Made by a program: the position numbers and the translations under genes. A DNA stretch of 34,293 bases from Lachnospiraceae bacterium UBA6998 (lineage in GTDB: Bacteria > Bacillota > Clostridia > Lachnospirales > Lachnospiraceae), in contig DJXS01000117.1 of the NCBI GenBank assembly GCA_002448395.1, positions 1 to 34,293 on the forward strand, written 5' to 3'. Shown piece by piece: positions 1 to 7,481 of this stretch. The notes below the pieces were generated by a model. It did not search any database, was not told where the DNA came from, and saw nothing but the letters and a program-made list of their open reading frames with translations. The first letter of the stretch is position 1, and every line of letters begins with the position of its first letter.

Positions 1-2
1 TG

Positions 3-1133
3 GATGGTATTGTGGCCGGTGTTGGCGCCGTTCTCGGTTTCCTGCCTCAGATGATCGTCCTGTTCATCTGCCTGGCCTTCCTTGAGGGCTGCGGCTACAT
101 GGCGAGAATCGCTTTCATCATGGACCGTATTTTCAGAAGATTCGGTCTTTCCGGAAAGTCCTTCATCCCTATGATGGTAGGAACAGGCTGCGGTGTTCCC
201 GGCGTCATGGCTTCCCGTACCATCGAGAATGAGAGAGACCGCCGCATGACGATCATGACCACAACTTTCATTCCCTGCGGAGCCAAACTTCCCATCATCG
301 GTCTGATTGCGGGCGCTCTGTTCGGAAACAGCGCGCTGATCGGCTGGAGTGCATACGTCGTAGGTATCGCGGCTATCGTAATTTCCGGTATTATCCTCAA
401 GAAGACTAAGATGTTCGCAGGTGACCCTGCTCCCTTCGTAATGGAGCTGCCCGCATACCACATTCCCACATTTTCCAGTGTGTTCCACAGTGTCTGGGAG
501 AGAGCATCCTCCTTTGTCAAAAAAGCGGGAACTGTCATTCTTCTGGCAACTATTCTGGTATGGTTCATGTCCAGCTTCGGTTTCTATGAGGGCGCTTTCC
601 AGATGCTTCCCGAGGAAGACTTCATGGAGCACTCCATCCTTGCAGCACTGGGCAATACAGTCGCATGGATCTTCGCACCTCTGGGGTGGGGTTCCTGGAA
701 GCCCGCAGTGGCAGCAGTCACAGGCCTGATCGCTAAGGAAAACGTCGTAGGTACCTTCGGTATTCTCTACAAGTACGGCGAAGTCTCCGAGATGGGCGAA
801 GAGATCTGGGCAAACCTTCAGGCAGATATGTCTGCGCTGGCAGGCTACAGCTTCCTGGTATTTAACCTTCTGTGCGCACCCTGCTTCGCGGCGATCGGTG
901 CGATCAAGAGAGAGATGAACAACGCCAAGTGGACATGGTTCGCGATCGGTTATCAGTGCGGTTTCGCTTATCTGGCATCCTTGTGCATCTATCAGATCGG
1001 CAGCGCTGTTACCGGCAATATGAACATTATTGGCCTGATCGTATCCCTGGTAGTCCTTGGCGGAACTCTCTATATGCTGTTCAAGCCTTATAAAGAGTCC
1101 ACGACGCTGAAGGCTGACGTGGCAAAGATCTGA
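3..1133 (+). CDS. feoB: Ferrous iron transporter FeoB, C-terminal part (5' end outside window)
   Basis: This is the membrane-permease part of FeoB, the GTP-dependent Fe(II) importer of the cytoplasmic membrane. The frame is already open at the left edge, so the G domain and first membrane segments lie upstream of the window. What is visible is typical of the family: the conserved Gate motifs around MVGTGCGVPG and FIPCGAKLPI, several hydrophobic segments, and the second Gate region with LIAKENVVGTFG and LLCAPCFAAIGA. About 376 codons are present of a usual 600-700 or more. The stop is followed by a stem-loop and then two small metal-related membrane genes on the same strand, which fits an iron-uptake operon. 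The family call is certain; only the start is missing. Confidence 0.97.
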   Translation, partial: DGIVAGVGAVLGFLPQMIVLFICLAFLEGCGYMARIAFIMDRIFRRFGLSGKSFIPMMVGTGCGVPGVMASRTIENERDRRMTIMTTTFIPCGAKLPIIGLIAGALFGNSALIGWSAYVVGIAAIVISGIILKKTKMFAGDPAPFVMELPAYHIPTFSSVFHSVWERASSFVKKAGTVILLATILVWFMSSFGFYEGAFQMLPEEDFMEHSILAALGNTVAWIFAPLGWGSWKPAVAAVTGLIAKENVVGTFGILYKYGEVSEMGEEIWANLQADMSALAGYSFLVFNLLCAPCFAAIGAIKREMNNAKWTWFAIGYQCGFAYLASLCIYQIGSAVTGNMNIIGLIVSLVVLGGTLYMLFKPYKESTTLKADVAKI

Positions 1134-1158
1134 AAATAGTAAGTAAATGTATAGAAAG

Positions 1159-1198
1159 CATGCTAAAATACTGCCAAGGCAGTATTTTGGCATGTTTT
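1159..1198 (+). terminator. Stem-loop after feoB (terminator or attenuator)
   Basis: Two 17-nt arms (1159-1175 and 1178-1194) pair completely except for one G-U pair, giving a long hairpin with almost no loop, followed by a short T run. It lies between feoB and the next gene. It could partly terminate the feoB transcript or protect its 3' end while letting some transcription into the small genes. Confidence 0.6.
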
Positions 1199-1217
1199 GA
1201 AAAGGTAAGGTGAGAGC

Positions 1218-1421
1218 ATGGAATGGCTTTCTGCAAATATGGGCACGATAGTGGTCAGTCTGATTCTGATTGCAATCGTGATCTGGGATATAAAGAAGAT
1301 CATAAGCGACAGAAAGAAGGGCGTTAAGTCCTGCGGCATGAACTGCCCGGGCTGCACCGGAAGCTGTTCGAATACGGAGATTCCTGAGAGATTCAGGGCA
1401 AAAAAAGGAAAAAAGAATTAG
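1218..1421 (+). CDS. FeoB-associated Cys-rich membrane protein
   Basis: This 67-residue protein has one N-terminal membrane segment (about residues 9-24), a basic stretch, and a cytoplasmic Cys cluster in which four cysteines appear in the spacing CGMNCPGCTGSC. This is the layout of the FeoB-associated Cys-rich family, which in Firmicutes is found directly downstream of feoB. Its role is not well established; a contribution to Fe(II) handling at the FeoB exit or to complex assembly is an inference from position and cysteines. A clear ribosome site lies upstream, and the next gene starts one base after its stop, so the two are probably translated together. Confidence 0.85.
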   Translation: MEWLSANMGTIVVSLILIAIVIWDIKKIISDRKKGVKSCGMNCPGCTGSCSNTEIPERFRAKKGKKN

Positions 1422-1422
1422 A

Positions 1423-1785
1423 ATGAATGCAAGTACACTGATAGTTCTTCTTATTGTCATCGTTATTGCTGCTTTTGCGATGAGGAGCAGTATCGGACAT
1501 TTTAAAGGAGAAGGAGGATGCTGCGGAGGCGGTGAGACTATTCTTCCGGATGAAAAGGAACTGGCCGGAACCAAGATCGGTGAGAAGACGGTACATATCG
1601 AGGGAATGCACTGCGAGAACTGCAAGAACCGTGTGGAGCGGGCGATCAACCGAATAGACGGCGCAGTGGGAAAGGTTAATCTGAAGAAAAACATTGCGGT
1701 TGTTTCTTTTGAAAGAGAAGTATCGGATGAAGAGATCAGAAAAGCCGTTGAAGAGCAGGATTACAAGGTTCTCTCTATTGAATGA
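1423..1785 (+). CDS. Membrane-anchored heavy-metal-associated (HMA) domain protein
   Basis: This 120-residue protein has an N-terminal hydrophobic anchor (about residues 4-20), then a short Gly/Cys patch (GGCCGGG), then one HMA ferredoxin-like domain (about 54-120). The metal-binding loop reads GMHCENC, matching the GMxCxxC signature of copper or heavy-metal chaperones and of the N-terminal domains of P-type ATPases. It begins one base after the stop of the FeoB-associated gene, which places it in the iron-import operon. Membrane-tethered metal transfer is an inference, and the metal (Cu, Zn or Fe) cannot be told from sequence. A strong bidirectional terminator follows. Confidence 0.85.
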   Translation: MNASTLIVLLIVIVIAAFAMRSSIGHFKGEGGCCGGGETILPDEKELAGTKIGEKTVHIEGMHCENCKNRVERAINRIDGAVGKVNLKKNIAVVSFEREVSDEEIRKAVEEQDYKVLSIE

Positions 1786-1793
1786 GCGGATAT

Positions 1794-1828
1794 AAAAAAG
1801 AAGTCGCCGGGCGGTGACTTCTTTTTTG
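1794..1828. terminator. Bidirectional intrinsic terminator
   Basis: A nine-pair stem (GAAGTCGCC against GGTGACTTC, one G-U pair) is flanked by A6 on the left and T6 on the right. It can therefore end both the plus-strand feo cluster and the convergent minus-strand lipoprotein gene, whose stop codon is 15 bases away. Confidence 0.85.
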
Positions 1829-1842
1829 TCTGCGAATCTGTG

Positions 1843-2535
1843 TCAGGGGAGCTCATATCCGTGTTCTGAGAGGGGACTGAGCGAGTTTTCTGAGGGATCA
1901 TAGTAATAGAAATGCTGTTCCTCGATTTTTTTATTGGGATCGGCAGGATCCGGGATCTCGGTGATCAGCTTCATGAAGATAGCTGTGACAGCAGCGCTGT
2001 CGTCAGTCTCAAATCCCTGCATTTCCGTTTCCTTTAAAATGCCGGGGAGACCGAGATTCCCGTAAAGTCTTGCGACATTGGTGCTGAGCGTGATTCCGTC
2101 GATTTCAAGAGATTTCAGAGCTTCTTTGCTGGTGATGATCTCGCATGTGCTCTTCCTGCAGGCGAGAGTCTCGAGATTATAGTCATCGCCGAGCAGGGAG
2201 TGTTCTTCGTACCAGCATATCGTGCACTGGGGAACACTTTCAGAAGAACCCACATAAGTGCGGACTATGAACTGCTTGCCTTTCTCAGTTCGTTTGCTGT
2301 AATCCTTTCGGATCTTATCGACTTCCTTATTCAGTTTGTCCAGTTCCTTCTGATAATCCTCATTTTGGGATAAAAACCTCGGAAACACCGTATCGGAAGA
2401 TGAAACATCCGAACCGTCAGGAGTCTCGAGTTCAATGCGGACATCCGCGGGAGCCTTTTGGGCGCAGCCCGCTGTCATCATCGCAAAGATCAGGATCAGG
2501 AGAGGGAACAGAAGTGGTTTTCTAAGAATCCTCAT
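1843..2535 (-). CDS. Putative lipoprotein of unknown function
   Basis: This 230-residue protein has a lipoprotein signal: basic start, hydrophobic core, then the lipobox TAGC with Cys24 as the expected lipidation site. It should therefore be anchored on the outer face of the membrane. After an acidic linker there is a short Lys/Glu-rich helical stretch (about residues 55-85) and then a mixed alpha/beta region. Four cysteines (about 104, 107, 125 and 130) might form disulfides outside the cell. The middle weakly recalls extracellular domains of RsiV/DUF3298 type, but I see no diagnostic motif. It has its own promoter and stands alone between convergent and divergent neighbours. Confidence 0.75.
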   Translation of the reverse strand: MRILRKPLLFPLLILIFAMMTAGCAQKAPADVRIELETPDGSDVSSSDTVFPRFLSQNEDYQKELDKLNKEVDKIRKDYSKRTEKGKQFIVRTYVGSSESVPQCTICWYEEHSLLGDDYNLETLACRKSTCEIITSKEALKSLEIDGITLSTNVARLYGNLGLPGILKETEMQGFETDDSAAVTAIFMKLITEIPDPADPNKKIEEQHFYYYDPSENSLSPLSEHGYELP

Positions 2536-2561
2536 AAAGTGAAATCCTTTCTTTCAATGAG

Positions 2562-2570
2562 ATTATAACA
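2562..2570 (-). promoter_or_regulatory. Extended -10 promoter of the lipoprotein gene
   Basis: Read on the minus strand, TGTTATAAT is an extended -10 element (TGnTATAAT) 26-34 bases before the start codon. No good -35 hexamer lies at 17 bases, as is usual for extended -10 promoters. Confidence 0.55.
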
Positions 2571-2652
2571 GAATACCAATTATTATTCAGCACCCCGTAA
2601 AAATGTGATAGAATGAAAGTCGATTTTATATTTCAGACAAAAGAGGTATCAA

Positions 2653-3294
2653 ATGAGGCTTAGAAATATTCCGGGAGCAAGAGAAACGATCGCGGAGAGT
2701 CAGTGGATCGTGCAGGATCCGGCATCATGCAAGGAAAAATGGAAAGAGAGATTCGGAAACGATCATCCGATCCATTTGGAAATAGGAACAGGAAAAGGAA
2801 AGTTTATCAATCAGCTTGCGGCAGAGAATCCCGATATCAACTATGTAGGGATCGAGAAGTATTCAAGTGTCCTGATAAGGGCTTTGGACAAGCTGGATGA
2901 GTCGCAGATCGGGAATCTTTTGTTTATAAGAGGAGATGCTGAGCTGATCTGTGAATATTTTGGCGAAGGAGAAGTGGAAAAGATATACCTGAACTTCTCT
3001 GATCCCTGGCCCAAGGACAGGCACGCCAAGAGAAGGCTTCCCAGTAAAGAATATCTTCGCAGGTTCGCGCAGATCCTGACGGAGGACGGCACGATCGAGT
3101 TCAAGACGGACAACAGGGCGCTGTTTGATTTTGCCGTGGATGAAGTGGAAGCGGGCGGTTTCAAAATACTGCAGATCACGTACGATCTTCACAGTGATCC
3201 GGTCATGAATGAAGGAAATATCATGACGGAATACGAGGAGAGATTTTCTGCCAAGGGAAATCCCATCTGCAAATATATACTGGGAAGGAAATAA
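2653..3294 (+). CDS. trmB: tRNA (guanine-N7-)-methyltransferase
   Basis: This enzyme methylates N7 of G46 in the tRNA variable loop using S-adenosylmethionine. The 213-residue length is normal. The SAM-binding motif EIGTGKGKFI lies at about residues 43-52, and the family signature DPWPKDRHAKRRL at about 117-129 includes the substrate-binding Lys/Arg cluster. The start is an ATG after AAAAGAGGT. The gene ends four bases before the next start, and the ribosome site of that D,D-carboxypeptidase gene overlaps its 3' end, so the two are cotranscribed. This pairing looks positional, not functional. Confidence 0.95.
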   Translation: MRLRNIPGARETIAESQWIVQDPASCKEKWKERFGNDHPIHLEIGTGKGKFINQLAAENPDINYVGIEKYSSVLIRALDKLDESQIGNLLFIRGDAELICEYFGEGEVEKIYLNFSDPWPKDRHAKRRLPSKEYLRRFAQILTEDGTIEFKTDNRALFDFAVDEVEAGGFKILQITYDLHSDPVMNEGNIMTEYEERFSAKGNPICKYILGRK

Positions 3295-3298
3295 TAGT

Positions 3299-4879
3299 AT
3301 GAAAAGATTCGGAGCAAGATTCTTCACAATTATACTCTGCGGCTTTCTGATCTTCTCTGTGTGCCCGGTTTCTGTATGGGCAGCGGAAGAGACAGACGAG
3401 GAAGTCGATTACTACGCGGAAGCGGAAGAGCGCAAGAGTGAGGAGATCCAGAGCAACAGCATCCAGGGGTGGCCCCAGGGTCCTGCGATCGGCGCGGAGG
3501 GCGCTATTTTGATGGAAGCGGATTCCGGAACTGTGCTCTACGCCAAGAATATTCATGAAAAGCTCTATCCGGCGAGTATCACGAAGCTTCTGACGGGACT
3601 TCTGGCTTATGAGAAGCTGTCGATGGATGACCTGGTCGAATTCTCTGAGACTGCTGTGTTCAGTATCGAGTTCGGCAGTTCCAGTATCGGGATCGACCCC
3701 GGCGAGGCGCTGACTGTAGAGCAGAGTCTTTACGCTCTTATGGTCGCTTCTGCCAACGAAGTGGCAGCGGGCCTTGCGGAGAAAATGGGGGGATCCCTTG
3801 ACAAGTTCCCGGATATGATGAACAGCCGCGCTGAGAGCCTTGGCTGCACTGATTCGCACTTCACGAATCCTCATGGCCTTTTTGACGAGGACCACTATAC
3901 CAGTGCCTACGATATGGCTCTGATCGCGAGAGAGTATTTCTCCCACGAGGAACTTGCCAAAATAGCGAACGCCCCCACCTATTACATGGCGGCGTCTGAC
4001 AGACAGCCTGAGGAGTTTACTCTCTTTAACAAGCACAAGCTGATCAACGGGGAAATCGAGTACGAGGGCATTCTGGGCGGTAAGACAGGCTATGTGGAAA
4101 TGTCGAGGCAGACTCTCGTGACCTGCGCCGAGAGAAACGGCATGAAGCTCATCTGCGTGATCCTCAGGGAGGAGTCACCGGATCAGTTTAACGACACAGT
4201 CGACCTGTTTGACTACGGATTTGGCAACTTCCAGAAACTGAAGATCACGGATTACGAGAAAAAGTATACGATCAACAATCCCGGCTTCATGAGACTGGGA
4301 AAAGATATTTACGGCAACAATTCCATTCCCTTCACAGTTTCCGGAGAAGGGTATGTGTGTATTCCCAAAGAGGTATCTTTTGACAGTCTGACTTCCGAGG
4401 TCAAATATGACGATACCAAGGCGGAAGAAGCAGTCAGGACATCTGTAGAGGAAGCAGAAGCCGGCTCTACAGAAACCTCTTCCAGAAGCAAAGTCATCGG
4501 AACGATCCACTATTCCGTCGGAGACTGGCCGGTTGGAAAGACGAACATTCTCTTTACGGGAGATCTCTCATCCGTTACTATGGACAGCGCGGAGGGAACT
4601 GCAGGCAGTGAGAGCGGAAATGCATCTGGGGAGCCTGTACAATATGGAACGGCGCACTATTCAGAGAATAGGAGTTTCATTGACGGGATCAAGTATTTCT
4701 TCAAGGGAATCTTCCACAGCGGCGCGAACGGAACCATGTATCTGGACGTTCCTGCGCTTCTGTTCCTGGTCATCATCGCTTCGGCCATCCTGATCGTAGT
4801 GATCTTCATTTTCTCCTACATCAGGTATCTGAACGAAAGAAGGAGAAGAAGGAGACGGAGAAAGAAGAAAAAGAAATAA
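3299..4879 (+). CDS. D-alanyl-D-alanine carboxypeptidase (PBP5/DacF type) with C-terminal anchor
   Basis: This S11-family enzyme removes the terminal D-Ala from peptidoglycan pentapeptides outside the cell. A signal peptide (cleaved after about residue 29) is followed by the three active-site motifs: SITK (Ser93, Lys96), SAN (151-153) and KTG (262-264). Behind the usual beta domain there is an acidic, Ser/Gly-rich linker (about 385-460). A strong membrane helix (about 489-511) then leads to a cytoplasmic tail ending in eight Arg followed by five Lys. Typical PBP5 proteins end in an amphipathic helix instead, so the full transmembrane anchor with poly-basic tail is a noticeable variation. The gene is cotranscribed with trmB and ends at a bidirectional terminator. 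Confidence 0.93.
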   Translation: MKRFGARFFTIILCGFLIFSVCPVSVWAAEETDEEVDYYAEAEERKSEEIQSNSIQGWPQGPAIGAEGAILMEADSGTVLYAKNIHEKLYPASITKLLTGLLAYEKLSMDDLVEFSETAVFSIEFGSSSIGIDPGEALTVEQSLYALMVASANEVAAGLAEKMGGSLDKFPDMMNSRAESLGCTDSHFTNPHGLFDEDHYTSAYDMALIAREYFSHEELAKIANAPTYYMAASDRQPEEFTLFNKHKLINGEIEYEGILGGKTGYVEMSRQTLVTCAERNGMKLICVILREESPDQFNDTVDLFDYGFGNFQKLKITDYEKKYTINNPGFMRLGKDIYGNNSIPFTVSGEGYVCIPKEVSFDSLTSEVKYDDTKAEEAVRTSVEEAEAGSTETSSRSKVIGTIHYSVGDWPVGKTNILFTGDLSSVTMDSAEGTAGSESGNASGEPVQYGTAHYSENRSFIDGIKYFFKGIFHSGANGTMYLDVPALLFLVIIASAILIVVIFIFSYIRYLNERRRRRRRRKKKKK

Positions 4880-4890
4880 GAGTAATATAA

Positions 4891-4935
4891 AATCTGCCTC
4901 ACTGAGAAAAGATTTCCAGTGAGGCAGATTCTTTT
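4891..4935. terminator. Bidirectional intrinsic terminator
   Basis: A perfect 14-bp stem (4891-4904 with 4917-4930) has a 12-base loop, with CTTTT on the right and TATAAA on the left. It separates the convergent carboxypeptidase and acyl-CoA synthetase genes. Confidence 0.85.
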
Positions 4936-4942
4936 ATATAGG

Positions 4943-6586
4943 TTATTGCTTTACTTCGTTCTCGGAAGCTACCAGGAAGGCCGCACCGTACTGCTCACGC
5001 AGCTTCGGTTTTTCGATCTTGCCTGTGGGGTTCCTGGGAACCTCGGCGAAGATGATCTTGCGGGGTCTCTTGTAGCGGGGAAGCTTCTTGCAGTAGTCGT
5101 TGACATCCTGCTCGGTGCATGTGAAGCCTTCCTTGAGCTGGATAATAGCTGTAGCGATCTCGCCCAGGCGCTTGTCGGGAAGTCCAATGACAGCGACGTC
5201 GTTGATGGGCTCGAAGGTGTGAAGGAAGTCCTCGATCTGCACGGGGTAGAGGTTCTCACCGCCGGAGATGATGACGTCTTTCTTGCGGTCTACCAGGAAA
5301 ATGAAGCCGTCTTCATCCTGGATCGCCATATCGCCTGTGTAGAGCCATCTGTCGTCGTCCAGGACCTCTTTGGTAGCTTCAGGGTTGTTGTAGTAGCAGA
5401 CCATGACGCCGGGACCCTTGACAGCGAGTTCTCCGACATCGCCGGGTGCCACGTCTTTTCTGTTCTCGTCGACGATCCTGCACTCCCACATGTATCCGGG
5501 CTTGCCGATGGCACCGACTTTGTGGATGTTCTCAACGCCCAGATGGACGCAGCCGGGACCGAGGGATTCGGACAGGCCGTAGTTAGTGTCATACTGGTGA
5601 TTGGGGAAGTAATCCATCCAGTGCTTGATCATTGACGGGGGAACGGGCTGCGCGCCGATGTGCATCAGGCGCCACTGATCCAGGCAATAGTCCTCTTTTT
5701 TGACACTGCCGTTGTCGAGGGAATCCAGAATATCCTGTGCCCACGGAACCAGAAGCCATACAACTGTGCACTTCTCGTCGGAAACCGCCTTGAGGATCGT
5801 CTCGGGGGTGGTTCCTCTAAGGAGAACAGCCTTGCCGCCGGAGACGAGGCTTCCGAACCAGTGCATCTTGGCGCCTGTGTGATACAGGGGAGGGATGCAG
5901 AGGAAGCAGTCGTCCTTCTGCTGACCGTGATGCTTCTGCTCCATGATCGCCGCATGCATGATTCCCGCATGTGTGTGAAGGATCGCCTTGGGGAATCCGG
6001 TTGTGCCGGAGGAGAAGTAGATTGCTCCGTAATCCTCATCTGTCACTTCTACATTAGGAGCAATACTGGAATAGTTTGCTGTCTGGGATACGAAATCTTC
6101 AGCAAAAGAAGGGCATCCGGGTCCATCGTACAGAAGAAGTCTTCTGCGGGAGATGCTGTCGGCGATCTCCTCTACACGGCCGATGAATTCAGGGCCGAAG
6201 ATCAGGACGTCCGCTTCCGCGAGTTTTACGCAGTACTCGATCTCATCTGCGCTGTAACGGAAGTTCAGCGGAACAGCGATAGCGCCGGTCTTGAGGATGC
6301 CAAAATAGATCGGCAGCCAGTCCAGACAGTTCATGAGCAAAATAGCGACCTTGTCGCCCTTGACGATTCCTCGGGCGATCAGCATGTTTGCCACGCGGTT
6401 TGCCTTCTCGTTGAAAACCGCCCATGTGATCTCCTGGCGGCTGGCAACTTCGTGAAGGGGCTGGATGAGTTCATATTCTTTCCAGGTTGTGAGCTTCGGG
6501 ACCTTGATGTCCGGATTCAGTTCCACGAGAGCCACATCATTGGGCCACTGTTCTGCGTTTCTTTCCAAAAATTGTGTAATAGGCAT
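4943..6586 (-). CDS. Class I adenylate-forming acyl-CoA synthetase
   Basis: This 547-residue enzyme of the AMP-binding superfamily activates a carboxylic acid with ATP and joins it to CoA. Visible core motifs are the phosphate loop SSGTTGFPKA (about 192-201), the YTGDMA motif with the following DGFIFLVDRKKDVIISGGEN stretch, and the C-terminal PTGKIEKPKL with the catalytic Lys. An ATG nine codons further upstream is also in frame, but AAGGAGG lies between the two, eight bases before the start used here. The substrate is unknown: fatty, aromatic and bile acids are all possible for this subfamily. It is 67 bases downstream of greA on the same strand, with no terminator seen between them. Confidence 0.9.
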   Translation of the reverse strand: MPITQFLERNAEQWPNDVALVELNPDIKVPKLTTWKEYELIQPLHEVASRQEITWAVFNEKANRVANMLIARGIVKGDKVAILLMNCLDWLPIYFGILKTGAIAVPLNFRYSADEIEYCVKLAEADVLIFGPEFIGRVEEIADSISRRRLLLYDGPGCPSFAEDFVSQTANYSSIAPNVEVTDEDYGAIYFSSGTTGFPKAILHTHAGIMHAAIMEQKHHGQQKDDCFLCIPPLYHTGAKMHWFGSLVSGGKAVLLRGTTPETILKAVSDEKCTVVWLLVPWAQDILDSLDNGSVKKEDYCLDQWRLMHIGAQPVPPSMIKHWMDYFPNHQYDTNYGLSESLGPGCVHLGVENIHKVGAIGKPGYMWECRIVDENRKDVAPGDVGELAVKGPGVMVCYYNNPEATKEVLDDDRWLYTGDMAIQDEDGFIFLVDRKKDVIISGGENLYPVQIEDFLHTFEPINDVAVIGLPDKRLGEIATAIIQLKEGFTCTEQDVNDYCKKLPRYKRPRKIIFAEVPRNPTGKIEKPKLREQYGAAFLVASENEVKQ

Positions 6587-6653
6587 TAGTAAGTCCTCCT
6601 TGTACTTTGGCAAGTTAAAGTGTAACGCTTTTATGTATGAAAGTCAACCTGCC

Positions 6654-7157
6654 TTAATAATTTCTGAGGGAAGCGGACTCTGCTTCTTCGGAATCCTCGA
6701 CTTTACGTATGACAGCCTCATAAGAATAGTTCGCATTTACCCGGACTGTGATGGTATCACCGGTCTTGTGGTGCTGCAGAGCCTTTCCAAGAGGTGATTC
6801 CACGCTGATCAGCCCCTTGAGGCTGTTCTGCCTCATAGTACTTACAATAGTGTAAACTTCTTCGACATCATCTTCCGGAATATAGAGAGTGACCTTCTTG
6901 TTGATGCCCGCCTCATTTTCCGCTGTGTCATCATCGATGATCTTTGCTGTCTTGATCATTCTCTCGAGAAAGCGGATTCTGCTCTCATTCTGATTTTTGG
7001 CTCTCTTGGCCACGTGATATTCGAAGTTCTCGCTCAGGTCGCCCTGGGCTCTGGTCTCCTTGACTTCTTCGAGGAGTCTGGGGCGCTCTACAAGCTTGCG
7101 GCGGTCGATCTCTGCCTGCATTTCTTCTATATCTTTACGCGTCAGTTCATTGTTCAT
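6654..7157 (-). CDS. greA: Transcription elongation factor GreA
   Basis: GreA rescues backtracked RNA polymerase by stimulating transcript cleavage. The N-terminal coiled coil carries the acidic-tip signature RAQGDLSENFEYH (about residues 36-48), and the C-terminal FKBP-like domain includes SPLGKAL. Length is 167 residues from the ATG at 7157, slightly above the common 158. The frame is open for 19 more codons upstream, but an AAAGGA site about 11 bases before this ATG supports the shorter form. An inverted repeat sits directly upstream of that ribosome site. The acyl-CoA synthetase gene follows. Confidence 0.92.
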   Translation of the reverse strand: MNNELTRKDIEEMQAEIDRRKLVERPRLLEEVKETRAQGDLSENFEYHVAKRAKNQNESRIRFLERMIKTAKIIDDDTAENEAGINKKVTLYIPEDDVEEVYTIVSTMRQNSLKGLISVESPLGKALQHHKTGDTITVRVNANYSYEAVIRKVEDSEEAESASLRNY

Positions 7158-7175
7158 AACCTGTACTGTCCTTTC

Positions 7176-7208
7176 GTATCCGGCAGTATTCGCTGTTTTG
7201 CCGGATAC
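7176..7208 (-). promoter_or_regulatory. Inverted repeat in the greA leader
   Basis: A perfect 10-bp stem (GTATCCGGCA with TGCCGGATAC) and 13-base loop lie just ahead of the greA ribosome site on the minus strand. It has no T tract in the minus direction, so an mRNA-stability or translation-control hairpin, or an operator, fits better than a terminator. Confidence 0.45.
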
Positions 7209-7237
7209 AAGCAATGATACTACAATCTCTCACAATC

Positions 7238-7266
7238 TTGCAAAGACATTTGGAAGGCTTTATAAT
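7238..7266 (+). promoter_or_regulatory. Strong sigma-A promoter, divergent from greA
   Basis: TTGCAA (7238-7243), a 17-base spacer and a perfect TATAAT (7261-7266). Expected start of transcription is about 7273-7276, exactly where the following hairpin begins. TTGCAA is its own complement, so the same hexamer could serve a weaker minus-strand promoter towards greA (TAGTAT, 15-base spacer). Confidence 0.7.
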
Positions 7267-7274
7267 TTACTTTA

Positions 7275-7316
7275 ATTCAGCACCCCGGGAAAGCATTTGG
7301 GACGTGAGTGCTGAAT
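7275..7316 (+). promoter_or_regulatory. 5' leader hairpin at the transcript start
   Basis: ATTCAGCAC (7275-7283) pairs perfectly with GTGCTGAAT (7308-7316) around a 24-base loop containing CCCGGG and TTTGGG. It would sit at the very 5' end of the mRNA, 20 bases before the start codon of the small peptide. I could not match it to a known riboswitch. A 5'-stabilising hairpin is the simplest reading. Confidence 0.45.
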
Positions 7317-7335
7317 AGTTTTATGGAGGTTAAGA

Positions 7336-7437
7336 ATGAATTTCAGAAGTACCAAGGCCAAGAGGATCGCGGCGTGTATAATTGCCGGTATCCTGGTATT
7401 GGCAATGATCGCGCCGCTGCTTGCAGCGATGTCCTGA
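7336..7437 (+). CDS. Small single-pass membrane peptide, 33 residues
   Basis: ATG with a perfect GGAGGT site five bases upstream, behind a strong promoter. The product starts with a basic segment (MNFRSTKAKR) and continues with one hydrophobic helix to the end (about residues 11-31). This is the shape of the many tiny membrane peptides of Firmicutes, for example the stressosome-linked Prli42 or DUF4044 types, but there is no residue-level proof of membership. The HypE-like gene starts 45 bases downstream and is probably on the same transcript. Confidence 0.6.
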   Translation: MNFRSTKAKRIAACIIAGILVLAMIAPLLAAMS

Positions 7438-7481
7438 CGGAAGGCACTCAATTTCCGGAGGGACGGTAAATAACTATATAA

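Noticed and set aside
4919..6589. Long plus-strand frames of 238 and 309 codons opposite the acyl-CoA synthetase.
   Set aside because: They are antisense shadows of a gene with clear family motifs, have no ribosome sites, and show no recognisable domain.
2585..7287. The 13-mer ATTCAGCACCCCG occurs at 2585-2597 and 7275-7287, both in regions between divergent genes.
   Set aside because: A few shared 13-mers are expected by chance in 34 kb. Only the second copy has a pairing partner, and the promoter geometry differs between the two.
7275..7316. ATTCAGCAC/GTGCTGAAT compared with the CIRCE operator of HrcA.
   Set aside because: CIRCE is TTAGCACTC-N9-GAGTGCTAA. The arms here differ and the loop is 24 bases, and no heat-shock gene follows.
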